Shown here: positions 1 to 10,550 of the stretch, one piece after another
Numbering within the stretch: the stretch's first letter is position 1
How the letters are laid out: each line of letters opens with the position of its first letter
Made by a program: the position numbers and the translations under genes
Assembly (NCBI RefSeq): GCF_016802725.1
Contig: NC_052667.1
Span: 2,942,501 to 3,006,500, forward strand
Origin: Solenopsis invicta
Taxonomy: Eukaryota > Arthropoda > Insecta > Hymenoptera > Formicidae
Direction of reading: 5' to 3'
DNA: 64,000 nucleotides
Notes under the pieces: model-generated
Told to the model about the DNA's origin: nothing
Database searches by the model: none
Seen by the model: the letters and a program-made list of their open reading frames with translations, nothing else

Positions 1-2345
1 TGTCATTGCGCAGATATTATATGTGGTAAAAAAACGCTGCACAACGACAACGTAACAATACCGAACTGTCGTTAAGAGTTACAAAATCCTGTTATTACGC
101 AATAACAGTATAACGATACAGACACTATCATTTAGAGTTACAAAATAAATTTCTAGTAAATATTTAAGTATAAATTTTGTTCTCTTTTTTGCTGAATACT
201 TCTTACCCCTAAAGTTAATTTCAAAAATCACATTTTTATTTAAATTCAAATATACGTAATAAATCTATTTTATTATTCTTTATGGTGAGACTAAGTAAAT
301 ATTTATTGTCTAACATGTTTTCTAAATTTTCCAGATGTCCAAGAAACTACGTGTCTTCGTAAAGTGAAGATCATGTGCGATTTATGATGATTTGTTGGAG
401 TCCGATGCTCTTATTTTCGCATAAGATTGTAGTTTGCTAACGAATCGCGTTGATACCTATAATACGAGAAAATAGCTTCGCAAATCATGTCTCGAATGTA
501 CAGGCAACGCTCAATCTGGTTTCACAAGCAATCATCTGTGAAAGCGCTTGTTTACATCTCGATACTCCGTCTTCCCGTATTGCTGAAAGATGAGAGGTAC
601 AATAAAAGCCGTTGTTATATATAGAATAATACTCTTTATTGTTTTTTGATAGTTGTTGTTTTTCATATCGTGCGCTGCAGTTTCTTTTTACTCAACTTTT
701 GTCATTCAATATCCAGTTAAACGACACCCCGTTTTACTGTCAGTTCTGCTGCGGCTGCTGCTGCTAATATATTTTGGTAGAACAGTACGTGATACAACTC
801 CACGATTTTAGAACAAAGAGAAACAAAAGGAAATGGCGACACGCCCGATCACTCGTGAACACACGTGTGCCGTATTATTCGTCGACCGCATATAGGACTA
901 GAGTAATTGCGATTTCTCTCCCGTGTAACACTCTCGCTCGCCGAATATAATCTTTTTTTTTTTGTTCTCAATTCCTAAATGATCGAGGAGCACACGTGCT
1001 TTTGTGCGCAAGTAAAAACGTGCGCCCGATAGTCGCGTGCGTTTTTGTCTTGCTCGAACGGTGACGACTGACGGCCGCGGTGGTCTTCCTTCAAGATACG
1101 CTCGTTGTAATTTGCAAAGTTTTGTTTTTTTTTTTTTTAGACACAACGGCCTCACAATGCCACGTTTCCCCTACATTATGGTCTGCGAGTGATCGACGCG
1201 TGGTCGTCGACGATACAATTACGCATTTCTCAGAGAGTATAATCCCTGGCTGTTTTAGAAACACGCGTACCCGGCACGCGCATTGCGAGCGCACGGCATC
1301 AGGGTCAAATCAGGGCGGACGACTCGGAAGAGAGTTTGTTCGAGAAAGCGCGGAATAATTTTTTTTCTTTTTTTCAATTCGATGTCTCCGTTCCGATCGC
1401 GCTCGGTCAATCGCGGATCCGCACTCGCTCGCGAAACGGCACCACCGAAGGTGCGCTGCTGGGGGATGGGACAGCGGGAGAGAACGTTTCCGAGCTCTCG
1501 CCGTCCCCGTTGCGACGACGGGCGCTCACACACTTCCGGAGAGCGCTTGCGATCCGGATGATCCGAAAGTGCGCACCGCTGTGCCATGCGTTTGCTCGAT
1601 GCGGCCGATGACACCGCCTCGATTCGCGACCGCCCCTCTTTTCCTTTTACCCCATATTACTCTCTTTCTCTCGCCTTTAAATTAATTATCTGTGTGTCTC
1701 TCTCTGTAACCATCGTTCTTCGCGCTACTATTTACAATGTACAACGTCGTGCGTTCTTCTTCCTGCCCTAATTTCTTACGACGGCGCCGTGCACGCCCGA
1801 TCGCCTCCCGATCGACGGTTGCTCGCCATCGTCTCTCTTTCGCCCGAAACTCTTTTTTTTCTTTGTCTTTATTAACAACCTTCAACGAGATGGGACCGAG
1901 TCGAGAGGGAGAAATCGGTTCGCGCGATGACGGCTCAAGTTTTACGTAATACGCAAATTAAATGATTCTCTCTCGAACATCATTGTCATAATTAATTTAC
2001 GTTTGTAACATAAGCTCAATGTTGAAACCAATTTTAATATACGAATCGATCGCGCTGAGAGAAAAATATTCTGGGTGTGACCTTTTTTACTAAATCTCGC
2101 GTGATCGTTAAAACTCGATCTTTGATCGTGAAGTTGGTTTGGGAGGAAAAAAAAAAAATTTGCTCACCGAACACTCTGAAAAAGAGAGAATTTCGATGAG
2201 TGACTACTGAATTGCCGCGAGCCGTCATGAGCGCGAATGAAAATGAATTTCGTCCGAATATCACCGCCGACGATGAGGAAGAATCGATCGCGAGCTCGTC
2301 ACCGCCTCGTATTATTTACCAAGATAAATATATACATATATATGC

Positions 2346-2346
<1 letters not shown>

Positions 2347-2388
<42 letters not shown>
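2347..2388. repeat. (AAT)n microsatellite
   Basis: About 13 near-perfect copies of ATA/AAT, flanked by TATA-rich sequence. Read as protein it gives runs of Asn or Ile, which explains the spurious open frames across it. Confidence 0.95.
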
Positions 2389-3771
2389 CTTATACACATA
2401 TACACGCACACGTACACGTATACGCATACATATATATATACAATTTTTTCTTTAATATATAATATATATCTTATTTATATATATTTTCTCAATATTAAAC
2501 TTATTATATCCTCTTTTTCATTTCGCTTAAACGTATCTTCGCGCATGTGCTATTTATACTATTTACAAAACGCCTCCATCCGGCATCCCGTTAAAAAGGA
2601 AAAAAAAGAGAGAAAAAGGAAAAGGGTGCGGGGAAGGAGGGGAAGAACGGGAAGAAAACGCGAATAATCGCTAGAGTATAATCGTGTCGCACACACCGCT
2701 GCCACTTGTATGCACGTCGGCATATGCCGAGGACTTCGCACTTAACAGCCGTAACTTTCTCCCTTCGCGGCGGTTTTTAGGCACTTCACGAGATACGCGC
2801 GTCCGATCGCGAGTTACGCGTCAGCGTGGATTGCAAAGAAAAAAATAAAACAAAAAAAAGGCAAAGCCTCGCGTACCGATGCCGGCAGCGCTCGCATGAT
2901 CTCGCGCTTTCGCCTCCGCGTAGGAGTCAAAGCGACGTCGGATCACACGGACGCAAAGAACGTCTCAGGGGTCTCTTGAACGTTTGAGAATGTCTCGGAC
3001 ATCTTCTAACGTTGAGAAGAGACTCGCAGACAAGAGCGGATTTCAATATCTTCTCTAAGAAGAAATACTTGTCATTGCACAGATAATTTTTGCACATTGG
3101 CTCAGGAACTGCGTGTAGTAACCAATAAAAATGGTTTTTTTTGTTTTATATCGGGATATATTCTTTTCATTAGTCAATTGTTACGTGTGATTTTACGATC
3201 GTGAGACGCTGCTGGCAAAGATATCCGGCACAGAGTTACTGCATCAATCGTTCAAGAATCACTAATAAACGATTATTTGACAACATTAAAGTAATAAGAG
3301 TTGATAATAAGAAAATAATAAATTGCAATTAAATGACATTTAAAAAAATCTAATTTTCATATGAATTTGATTGAAATATTATTTTTTAAATTGTCTTTAC
3401 TTGTCTACTGACTGGTGCAGTGACCCTTTCTATATTACTTAATTTTTTAGAAATATGCAAATTTTTGTACCTGTTCAGATAAACAGAAGATACATAATAT
3501 TTTCGAAATATATTAATATTGAATTTACTCAGTTTTTCTTTCTCTCTTTCTCAAAGGAGAAGGAAAAGTTTTATTTATGGAAACGTACGCGATTTGAGAC
3601 ACGCGACCGTATTATTCTCAGCTCTCAATAGCTTCGCTTGGTACTAACAACGTCCTAGAAGAACAACGCGGCTGCTCCACCGAAAAACAAGCAAAGCGAG
3701 CAAACAGTGTTGATGAATTGTTAATTCATTGTTTGCCGTTTCATGAAAGATTGGCGATTTACGGCGACTTA

Positions 3772-3900
3772 CACTGAGAAAGAAATTGCAAACTTGACTG
3801 AATTTTTCAACTTGATTACATTTCTTTAGTTCAAGTATTATACACTTAAATATATACTTTCAAATTGAAAAATTCAGTTAATAACGTTTGTTTCTCAGTG
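3772..3900. mobile_element. 129-bp MITE with TA target duplication
   Basis: The two ends are inverted copies: the left end begins CACTGAGAAAGAAA and the right end reads TTTGTTTCTCAGTG. The inverted repeat continues inward about 45 bp with a few mismatches (CTGAATTTTTCAA on the left against TTGAAAAATTCAG on the right). The element is flanked by TA on both sides (3770-3771 and 3901-3902), as expected for Tc1/mariner-type insertion. It has no coding capacity, so it is a non-autonomous element. Superfamily assignment rests only on the TA duplication. Confidence 0.8.
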
Positions 3901-4886
3901 TATATATAGCGACAAAATAATCACAAACATTAACAGCAATGTTAAAATTACAGTAAATCATAATTATGAGTAATTATGACAGAATAACGAATATTTTCTA
4001 AAAAAAAAGAGGATATTACATCATTCAGCTTTTCCATGGAGCAGTCAAACGCACACCGAAGCTTCCCTTCAGGTGTACAATAACTGGAGGGTGAACCTGA
4101 GGTTATAGAAACGAAAAACTCGCTTGTTAATACGTTTCCGCTTGTCTCGAGTCCAGTCGAAGCGAGATGTCATGATTCCAAAATCGAATATATTCCTAAT
4201 TTCGGAGCTAGACGTTGAAGAGATTTAGAGTTGCGTCTTATCGAATTTAGTGTCGGAGTCGCATTCAGCGGATACAAGTTCCGTGAAACGTTAACAGCGA
4301 AAGATAGCCAATGACACAACTACGATACTTAAAATCTAAGACGAACTTCCTCTTCTCTTTCTCCTCTCTGCTGGAAAGGAACTACTCTTTCGCCTATAAT
4401 CACGTTGCTCTTTTCTTGAGAGACGTGAGCTCCCGTATCTCCCGCGATCTCGTTCAACCCGCCGTTTACTAACGTTTGACGCCTAACGCGCATACAATGC
4501 ACACGTAAGGGGCTCGTGTGTGACACTCGCGCGTGTGGATTTGTACGTACGCTCATTCCCTAAAATTCCCCGCGACTTGTTATAAGTAATATTGCTCGTC
4601 GTTTCCGCGAAGAAATCGCGCGGGGAGGGAGTATTATCGTCGGAGAAGGGCGGTTTGGTGAAAGGGGACAGAGGGAGAGATGGAAATGCACGTGTGAGAG
4701 GAGGTGTGTGCCGATCGTGTGTTACGGTACAAAGTAGAAAATAGAACTTGAGGAAGGATCTTCGAAGGAGCGAGGATAGTTGATGCGACTCGCGGAGTGA
4801 GGACGAGGGTGCGAAGGGTTCTCTTCTTTCTCGACGATTCGCGTTTATGCCTAAGAGCTTAGACTTAGTAAGTAACGCATGTTATA

Positions 4887-4975
4887 TGTATGCATGTATG
4901 TATGTATGTATGTATGTATGTATGCATGTATGTACATACACATATGTACATACACACACACATACACAACAAGTA
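4887..4975. repeat. (ATGT)n then (CATA/CA)n compound microsatellite
   Basis: Roughly ten ATGT units run into TACA/CACA units. The two halves are close to reverse complements and could pair. Confidence 0.9.
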
Positions 4976-5419
4976 CCTAGCATACCTCGCGTATATCTCC
5001 GTGTGTATGTATCGTGTGCCATGTGTGTGTCTGTCTCATATAAGAGAAAACATCATTATATTTAATTACAATTTAAATCAACTCTATCGCGATAATTACA
5101 TCATCCCTTTTTACACACGCACACCGCTCCTTGCTCTCCCTCGTCTCTCGCACTCACATTCGCATTCACCCTCGCGTTTAAGTAATCAGTCGAGTCGATA
5201 AGTTATTATTATTACTCTCTTTCGTAACGTTAGACTTTCTTAAATCGTTTAGTTTTTAAGTATAGCTGCTCTCGAATAGATTCGTGGACGTTGAGGGCGA
5301 GATCGCGCACGGATTTCACGCGAGAAGGTGCGTCCGGGGTCGAGCGAGCTTTTAAATCGACCTTAACTCCGAGCGTTTCGCCTTCTTCACGCGCGCGCAC
5401 GCCGGCCACTCTAATTTAT

Positions 5420-5457
5420 TTTATATATATTTTATATATATTTTATATATATATATA

Positions 5458-5506
<49 letters not shown>

Positions 5507-5517
5507 ACATATGATAC
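5420..5517. repeat. (AT)n tract with TATATATTT units
   Basis: Three TTTATATATA-type units followed by about 20 AT dinucleotides and a short GT run. Confidence 0.9.
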
Positions 5518-6023
5518 ATTTACGGGAGATCAGTGGCGCGCAGTGGCCACCGTGCGACGATCCGAAGGGGAAAACGTTATCCCGATCTCTAAAATGCAGG
5601 TACATTTGTCGACGTCGTATGTCAAGACACAAGATATCCACACGAAGGCGCCGGCGTCTCGCGTTAATCTCCTTGGGACGCGTGTCACCTATCTCTCGCA
5701 CACATATACACACGCGTGTGTACATATATGTATACAGGCAGATATGTATGCGATGCGCGACGTGGCCTGTTGCACCCCATTTGTAATTATCTCCCTTCAT
5801 GATTTTTTGATAATTTCGATCTTCTTCCGTCACTGAAGGGATAAATGATTCTAACATCTTTAGAAAATGTGATTTTTTAAATTCTCGTTATAATTCACTA
5901 CGATAAATTTCATTAAACTTTATTTCACATTTCGTTTCTCTTCTTTATTCGCGATAATTTTAACTTACGAGTTCTTTATGCATTTTCTCTTTTTTTTTAA
6001 TACGATGTTTCAATACTTTTATA

Positions 6024-6044
6024 TTTATTTTTTATTTATTTATT
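6024..6044 (-). terminator. Cluster of four AATAAA polyadenylation signals
   Basis: On the minus strand four AATAAA hexamers overlap or abut (6044-6039, 6040-6035, 6036-6031, 6029-6024). They lie about 3.1 kb past the tara stop. An alternative is plain AT-rich low complexity; the downstream GU-rich element is not obvious. Confidence 0.35.
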
Positions 6045-6422
6045 GGCGGGAAGTCCGATGGTCATTCTGGTAAAATAATTAATGCGGAGTTCGCATTTAA
6101 AATCGAGTTACACGGCCCACGTCATGCATGTTAGGGTTAATCCATTGCGTTGAAGCTTAATGGACTTTGAAAACCTAATGGACTACTTTGCATGCTTAAT
6201 TTTCACATTTCAACTGACGATTAGACTTTGTGATTTTGAATCGTGGCACACACTTCCTTGTCGAGTTGCGATGATTAAAGTACTGAAAAAATTCTAGATA
6301 AATATTGCTACTCGTCGAAATAATCAGTTGCACGGTTGATATTAATCAGTGAGTGTCTGTATTAAAAAACGTATCGCTTAACAAAAATTAAGTATTTTAC
6401 AAAATTTTAAAAGTTTACATTA

Positions 6423-6680
6423 TCACATTAATTCAAGTTAAAACTTTATATGTCCGAAACGACATAGTTAGTAAGGTACAGGACAAAAAAAATTCGTTTT
6501 TTTTTCAATTTTGAAAACCTCTCAGGTTATTTTGATAAAACTTTGTGTATATATCATAGAAAGCTAATCTTTTAAGACCATGCATTATTTTTTTATTCAA
6601 TCAGGGACGAATCCAAAACAACTTTTGAATATAAGCTGTTTCGAACATATGATCATATAAAGTTTTTGTTTTGAATGTGA
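6423..6680. repeat. Fold-back inverted repeat, ~258 bp
   Basis: The left arm carries TCACATT (6423-6429), AAAACTTTATATG (6440-6452) and TCCGAAAC (6453-6460). The right arm carries the reverse complements GTTTCGAA (6638-6645), CATATAAAGTTTT (6654-6666) and AATGTGA (6674-6680) in mirrored order, with an 8-nt insertion between two of the blocks. It could be a degraded MITE. If the tara 3' UTR reaches this far, the transcript would fold into a long hairpin. Confidence 0.55.
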
Positions 6681-7638
6681 GGAATTATTCTTTGAAGTCA
6701 TTTACAATACTTAAGAACCTTGTATATATCTGCGTCAACGTCATATATGTACGTGCGTTTATATCCTGGAGTGTAAAAAATCAAGATAGACAAAGATTAT
6801 TTACGAGGTCATATCTCGTATGATCGCTGTATGAAAGTAACTTTTGTTCTGGTCGTAACGTGCTTAAACGAATGCACTCACTGGTTAAACGCGTGTTCTA
6901 ATATCTAGCTTACGGTTTGTAATTTCAACGCAAATGTTTCAACCCTCTTTCTATTGTTCTTTCACTTTCTCGCAATACGTAAAACAATCGAGACCTTATT
7001 GCACCAACCCAATTCAGCCTGTTCAATGTGACTTGCTGTATCTTCATAAATTATTTTTATACGATAGACATTTCAACTCGAGTTTCATGTGCACATTTTC
7101 CAATTTATACATTAATTTATAATCAGACAGATGAAAATCATGTACAACCAAGTATTTCCGTTTTACTGAATTATATAGGATCCGATTAATTTTTTTTTAA
7201 TCTACTCAAATCTTTTTAATTATAATATCCGCGATACGCGAGATGAAAATACTCGAACAAGCAGAATCTACGCTGCGACTGGTGGTGCTGAAGGTATCTC
7301 GAGATCGAGACGCCGACATCTCCGATTTACATCGTATCACGCTTACGACGATAGGACACGCGTCATGACGACCCCGAGCGACGGACGCTAAGCGAGCGAT
7401 CCGTGCGAATTCGGTACGTCTTCGGCTTAATATATGCCCGGGTCTGTGTATATATGTACGTACATGCATGTGTGTTCGTGTGTCCAGAGGATACAAGCAC
7501 CAGGATGCAGCCGCCCTGTAGCACCGTATGACTTGCGTGCACTCACGCTCGCACGTGTCTCTTCGTGTAATATAGGCCACAGCAGTTGTATGTATACTAT
7601 CTGTTGTGCGTGTGTGTTGAATGCGTGTGGATACGTGT

Positions 7639-7658
7639 GTACATACACACACACATAC

Positions 7659-7713
<55 letters not shown>

Positions 7714-7766
7714 TACATACATACATATATATACATACAAATATATACACATACATACATATATAT
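7639..7766. repeat. Compound (CA)n-(CATA)n-(AT)n microsatellite
   Basis: CA, CATA, about 13 AT units, then CA, CATA and AT again. It lies in the probable tara 3' UTR. Translated frames across it are runs of Tyr, Ile, His and Thr and are not genes. Confidence 0.95.
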
Positions 7767-8576
7767 GCGCGGGTAGTGTATCGTCGGTGATTATCATCGA
7801 TTGTTCCTCCCAAAGACGCGGACCTCGCACGCTGTTCCACGAAGGAAATTCCCCCTGGACAATCTGAGGCTGCGACTTACAAACGAGAACTGTGCGAGGG
7901 AACAGGAGCTCTCCAGGCCGGAAGACTTCGATCGCAACGTTCTCGTCGGTTTTTCCTGCCTCGAAGAGGAAGTTTCCTCGTGGTTGATACCATTTTCCCT
8001 CTTTCTCCAGCCTCTCGAATCTCTCTACGCTCTGCGTATTTTCTTGTACGTTTTAATTACCTTTCTAAAGGTTCGAACGTGGATTCTCGAGTTCGCAGAT
8101 GCAATTGCAGAAACATTGCCTCGATCCTGTTATCCTATGGATGATCGTTATTACGCGCTATTGAAGGGTTGATGATTATCGACAGTTCTCTATCTCTCTC
8201 TCTTTCAAATCTTGAGACAAATTATCCCGAGGCGCATGTAAATTGCGTTTGCACCTGGTCTCGAAATTCCACGGTGGAAGAGATGATACGCGCGGGTCTC
8301 CATGATCTTGCACGCGGTAGCTCGATACGAAATTTGCCGTCCGAATATTTGTCAGGACACCAGATCATCGAGAGTAGCAGCACCTGTCGACACGCGGACA
8401 GTAAAGGCTTTCGTTCCCTTATTCTACACATACACACAACCCATCCTTCTCTTCACTCTCCCCGTTCTTAACTCGTTCGTTAAACCCTCAGAGCGCTCTA
8501 TCTGCACCTGCGGATGCCGCGTGTCATGACGCGTCCGTCTCTCGGGGAGCAAATACATTGGGAGACACGTTGATTA

Positions 8577-8775
8577 GCGATAGTAATAATAATAGTAGTA
8601 GTATTAGTAAGAGTAGTGTGATATAGTATTACTCTAGCAATAGTAGCGATAGTAGTAGAAGTAACGATAACGGTAGTGGTAAATAGTCGCGGGAGGGATA
8701 GCAGTAGAAGTAATGGTAACGATAGAGTCAGTAATGGTAGCGATGGTGATAGTAGTAGTAGTAGTAGTAATAGCA
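8577..8775. repeat. Degenerate (AGT/GTA)n low-complexity block
   Basis: About 200 bp of interrupted AGT, AAT and GAT triplets, read as ACT/ATC on the tara strand. It lies 350-550 nt past the tara stop codon. Confidence 0.85.
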
Positions 8776-9128
8776 GTGGTAAAAAGAGCGGAGGAAGAAC
8801 AAAAGTGTCATAGAAGGTTGTATCGGTATCGGTGTACGTGTCCGATTGTATGTATCCGTGTGTACATGTGTAATTGACACGACAATAAATTAATACGAAA
8901 CTGAAAGATGAAGGCGGCTCCTCGAGAGTCGCCGGCCGGATGTCGAGCGCTCCAGAGGGTGGGCGAGAGATCAGTATTCCATCACTTTGCCTCTCGCCCG
9001 CGCGCCTTTTCAGCAGCCCCGCGGGCTGCGAAACGCGGGCTGCATTGTCCATCGCCGCGGATTTATTTGCCCTGCGGCGTTAGCGGATAGAAATCGATGA
9101 GATGACTCAACGATGTCAAAGTCGAGGG

Positions 9129-10514
9129 CTATGATCCTACGCACATCAACGACTCGTGCGTACTACTGCTACTACCAACGTTGCTGACGCCAGCGCTTCC
9201 GATAACGTTGCTATTACCGCAGCTGCTGCCGCAACTGCTCCCCGATGACATTAGGTGTTGTTGCTGCTGTTGCTGCTGCTGCTGCTGTTGTTGTTGTTGC
9301 TGTTGATGATGGTGATGTTGATGGTGATGGTGATGATGGTGGTGGTGGTGATGATGATGCTGTTCCTGGGTCGTCGTTGTACTTCTCAGGATGTCATCCG
9401 TCGAAAGAGGCGTCAGCTTCCACCCGGGCATAAAATCCAGGTCGAGATCGGGCCCAATATCTACATCCAGTAGTTCGTTGTTATTGAGCGGGTCGAGCGG
9501 CGACTGGCTTGACAGAGACAGTACGCTACCCCAGTTGATCGATCGACTGTCGTCGCTATCACCAATGCCGGAATCGACGTCGGTCTCACCCGACGACGTC
9601 GGTGGCACAGGGAAAGGCGTTAACCTGCCCTGTTCGGGCGGTTGCAGTTGAGCGATCGGTGCCGGTACGACTGGCTCCATAGGTGGTGGACTCCTGTCCC
9701 TCTCCATCTCACGTTCCAGATGTCTCAAAGTGTTACAGATGAGTACCGATCGGTGGAGGCTCGGATCCGGGAATTGGCGGTACCTGGCGAGTTTGCACAT
9801 AGAGATGTTGAGCACGGCAAGTCGCCGCTGTCGGTAGCAGGCCCGACCGCGCCGACACCAGCTGGATTTGGAACCTTCGCAACACCGTTCATTCGCACGG
9901 TAACTTGAACCAAGCTCCAGGTAGCTCTTGCCATTTTCCTCGCGACGTATCGTCGGCGGTTCGTAATGATGAAGGGCGCCCCATTGCGGCTGAGATCTCG
10001 ATAGTTGGTTATAACCGTTGCTACCGATAGGGCTGACGGAGGCGCGTTGATGATGGTGATAATAGTGTTGCGCGTGATGATGCAACTGTGTCACCGTGGA
10101 CGATGCCGACGTCGAGGGTGACGACGGCGATTGCTGCTGCTGCTGTTGCTGCTGCTGTTGTTGTTGCGATTGCTGCTGCTGCTGCTGTTGCGCCTGTTGT
10201 GGCGATTGGGAAGATGAATGGTGCTGCGAGGAGTGTTGCTGGGACTGCTGCTGCTGTTGCTGCTGCGAGGAACTCGTCGCCGAAGGCTGGCACGGATTCG
10301 TCGCCTGTAGGCAGGGCGAACTCACCTCCATCTCGTAATACGATGTCGGATTTAAGGGCGGCCCGTAACTATCGTCCATCGCCCACCAGCTACCATCCAC
10401 ACGTCCGAGCTTCGACGGACTCTCGCCTAAGTCCATGTGGAATTCCATGCAGCCGACACCACCCTCCAATTTGCGTTTTCCTGCCGTCGCCTGCAGACCC
10501 ATCATTGCACAACT
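9129..10514 (-). CDS. tara: taranis (SERTA-domain protein), main coding exon
   Basis: The exon encodes 461 residues ending in ESLMCVGS and a TAG stop. Residues are counted from the first codon, AGT at 10514. An MMGLQATAGKRKLEGG segment opens it; GKRKLE resembles the GKRK stretch at the start of vertebrate SERTAD proteins, a cyclin-A-binding region. Gln-rich tracts follow (about 84-130). The SERTA domain spans about 228-270 (9833-9705), from RQRRLAVLNISMCKLARYRQ to LICNTLRHLEREM. Then come a TDVDSGIGDSDD motif, an acidic LLDVDIGPDLDLDF stretch ending in STDDIL, and a His/Gln tract. In Drosophila, Taranis is a nuclear trithorax-group cofactor linked to cell-cycle control, regeneration and sleep through Cyclin A/Cdk1. 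From memory the fly protein is considerably longer. The exon begins after TTTTCAG with a CTAAT branch-point-like site. The frame stays open into the intron to an ATG at 10568, so readthrough or a local start is possible. The first exonic ATG is 10505. Confidence 0.92.
   Translation of the reverse strand, partial: SCAMMGLQATAGKRKLEGGVGCMEFHMDLGESPSKLGRVDGSWWAMDDSYGPPLNPTSYYEMEVSSPCLQATNPCQPSATSSSQQQQQQQSQQHSSQHHSSSQSPQQAQQQQQQQSQQQQQQQQQQQQSPSSPSTSASSTVTQLHHHAQHYYHHHQRASVSPIGSNGYNQLSRSQPQWGALHHYEPPTIRREENGKSYLELGSSYRANERCCEGSKSSWCRRGRACYRQRRLAVLNISMCKLARYRQFPDPSLHRSVLICNTLRHLEREMERDRSPPPMEPVVPAPIAQLQPPEQGRLTPFPVPPTSSGETDVDSGIGDSDDSRSINWGSVLSLSSQSPLDPLNNNELLDVDIGPDLDLDFMPGWKLTPLSTDDILRSTTTTQEQHHHHHHHHHHHHHQHHHHQQQQQQQQQQQQQQQQHLMSSGSSCGSSCGNSNVIGSAGVSNVGSSSSTHESLMCVGS
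9255..9362 (-). repeat. Coding polyHis-polyGln tract of tara
   Basis: A CAC/CAT-rich His run (about 17, one Gln interruption) is followed by a run of about 16 Gln made mostly of CAG with some CAA. It lies after the acidic STDDIL motif, 35-55 residues before the C-terminus. Length is probably variable between individuals and species. Confidence 0.9.
10132..10272 (-). repeat. Coding polyGln tracts of tara
   Basis: Three Gln-rich blocks separated by Ser/His/Ala-rich linkers lie between the N-terminal motif and the SERTA domain. They are encoded mainly by CAG with interspersed CAA. The opposite strand gives the artefactual Cys-rich and Ala-rich frames seen here. Confidence 0.9.
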
Positions 10515-10550
10515 CTGAAAACATTCATAAATCGCTAACATTAGCTCCAT
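10515..10550 (-). promoter_or_regulatory. tara: Splice acceptor of the main tara exon
   Basis: The minus strand reads GCTAATG, a good CTAAT-type branch site, then TTTATGAATGTTTTCAG followed by AGT TGT GCA ATG ATG. The AG is at 10516-10515. The reading frame across the site is phase 0. The polypyrimidine tract is short, so the acceptor is of moderate strength. An overlapping AG two bases on would shift the frame. Confidence 0.75.

Larger units (their letters stand above)
1..5999. other. Intergenic region downstream of tara
   Basis: I see no credible coding gene here on either strand. Open frames are short, often lack an ATG start, and cross simple repeats. The stretch alternates AT-rich blocks (1-700, 3050-4050, 5850-6000) with CpG-rich blocks (about 800-1650 and 2700-3000). 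A small hairpin with 8-bp arms lies at 89-108. The recognisable items are the AAT microsatellite, one TA-flanked MITE and two compound dinucleotide/tetranucleotide repeats listed separately. A neighbouring gene or distal tara regulatory DNA could lie here, but nothing in the sequence shows it. Confidence 0.6.
6000..9128 (-). other. tara: Probable tara 3' untranslated region
   Basis: This is the sequence immediately after the tara stop codon (TAG, 9131-9129) on the minus strand. No further coding exon is recognisable. It contains an (ACT)n-like block near the stop, a CA/CATA/AT compound repeat, a fold-back repeat and a cluster of AATAAA hexamers at its far end. AATAAA also occurs only 62 nt past the stop (9067-9062) and near 6591, so the real 3' end may be much closer. 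The boundary is inferred, not seen. The open frames on the opposite strand around 7800-8500 begin with non-ATG codons or resemble nothing I know. Confidence 0.4.

Noticed and set aside
10096..10338. Cys-rich 80-codon plus-strand frame opposite tara
   Set aside because: It is the antisense of the tara CAG/CAA glutamine tracts, which read as TGC/TGT cysteine codons.
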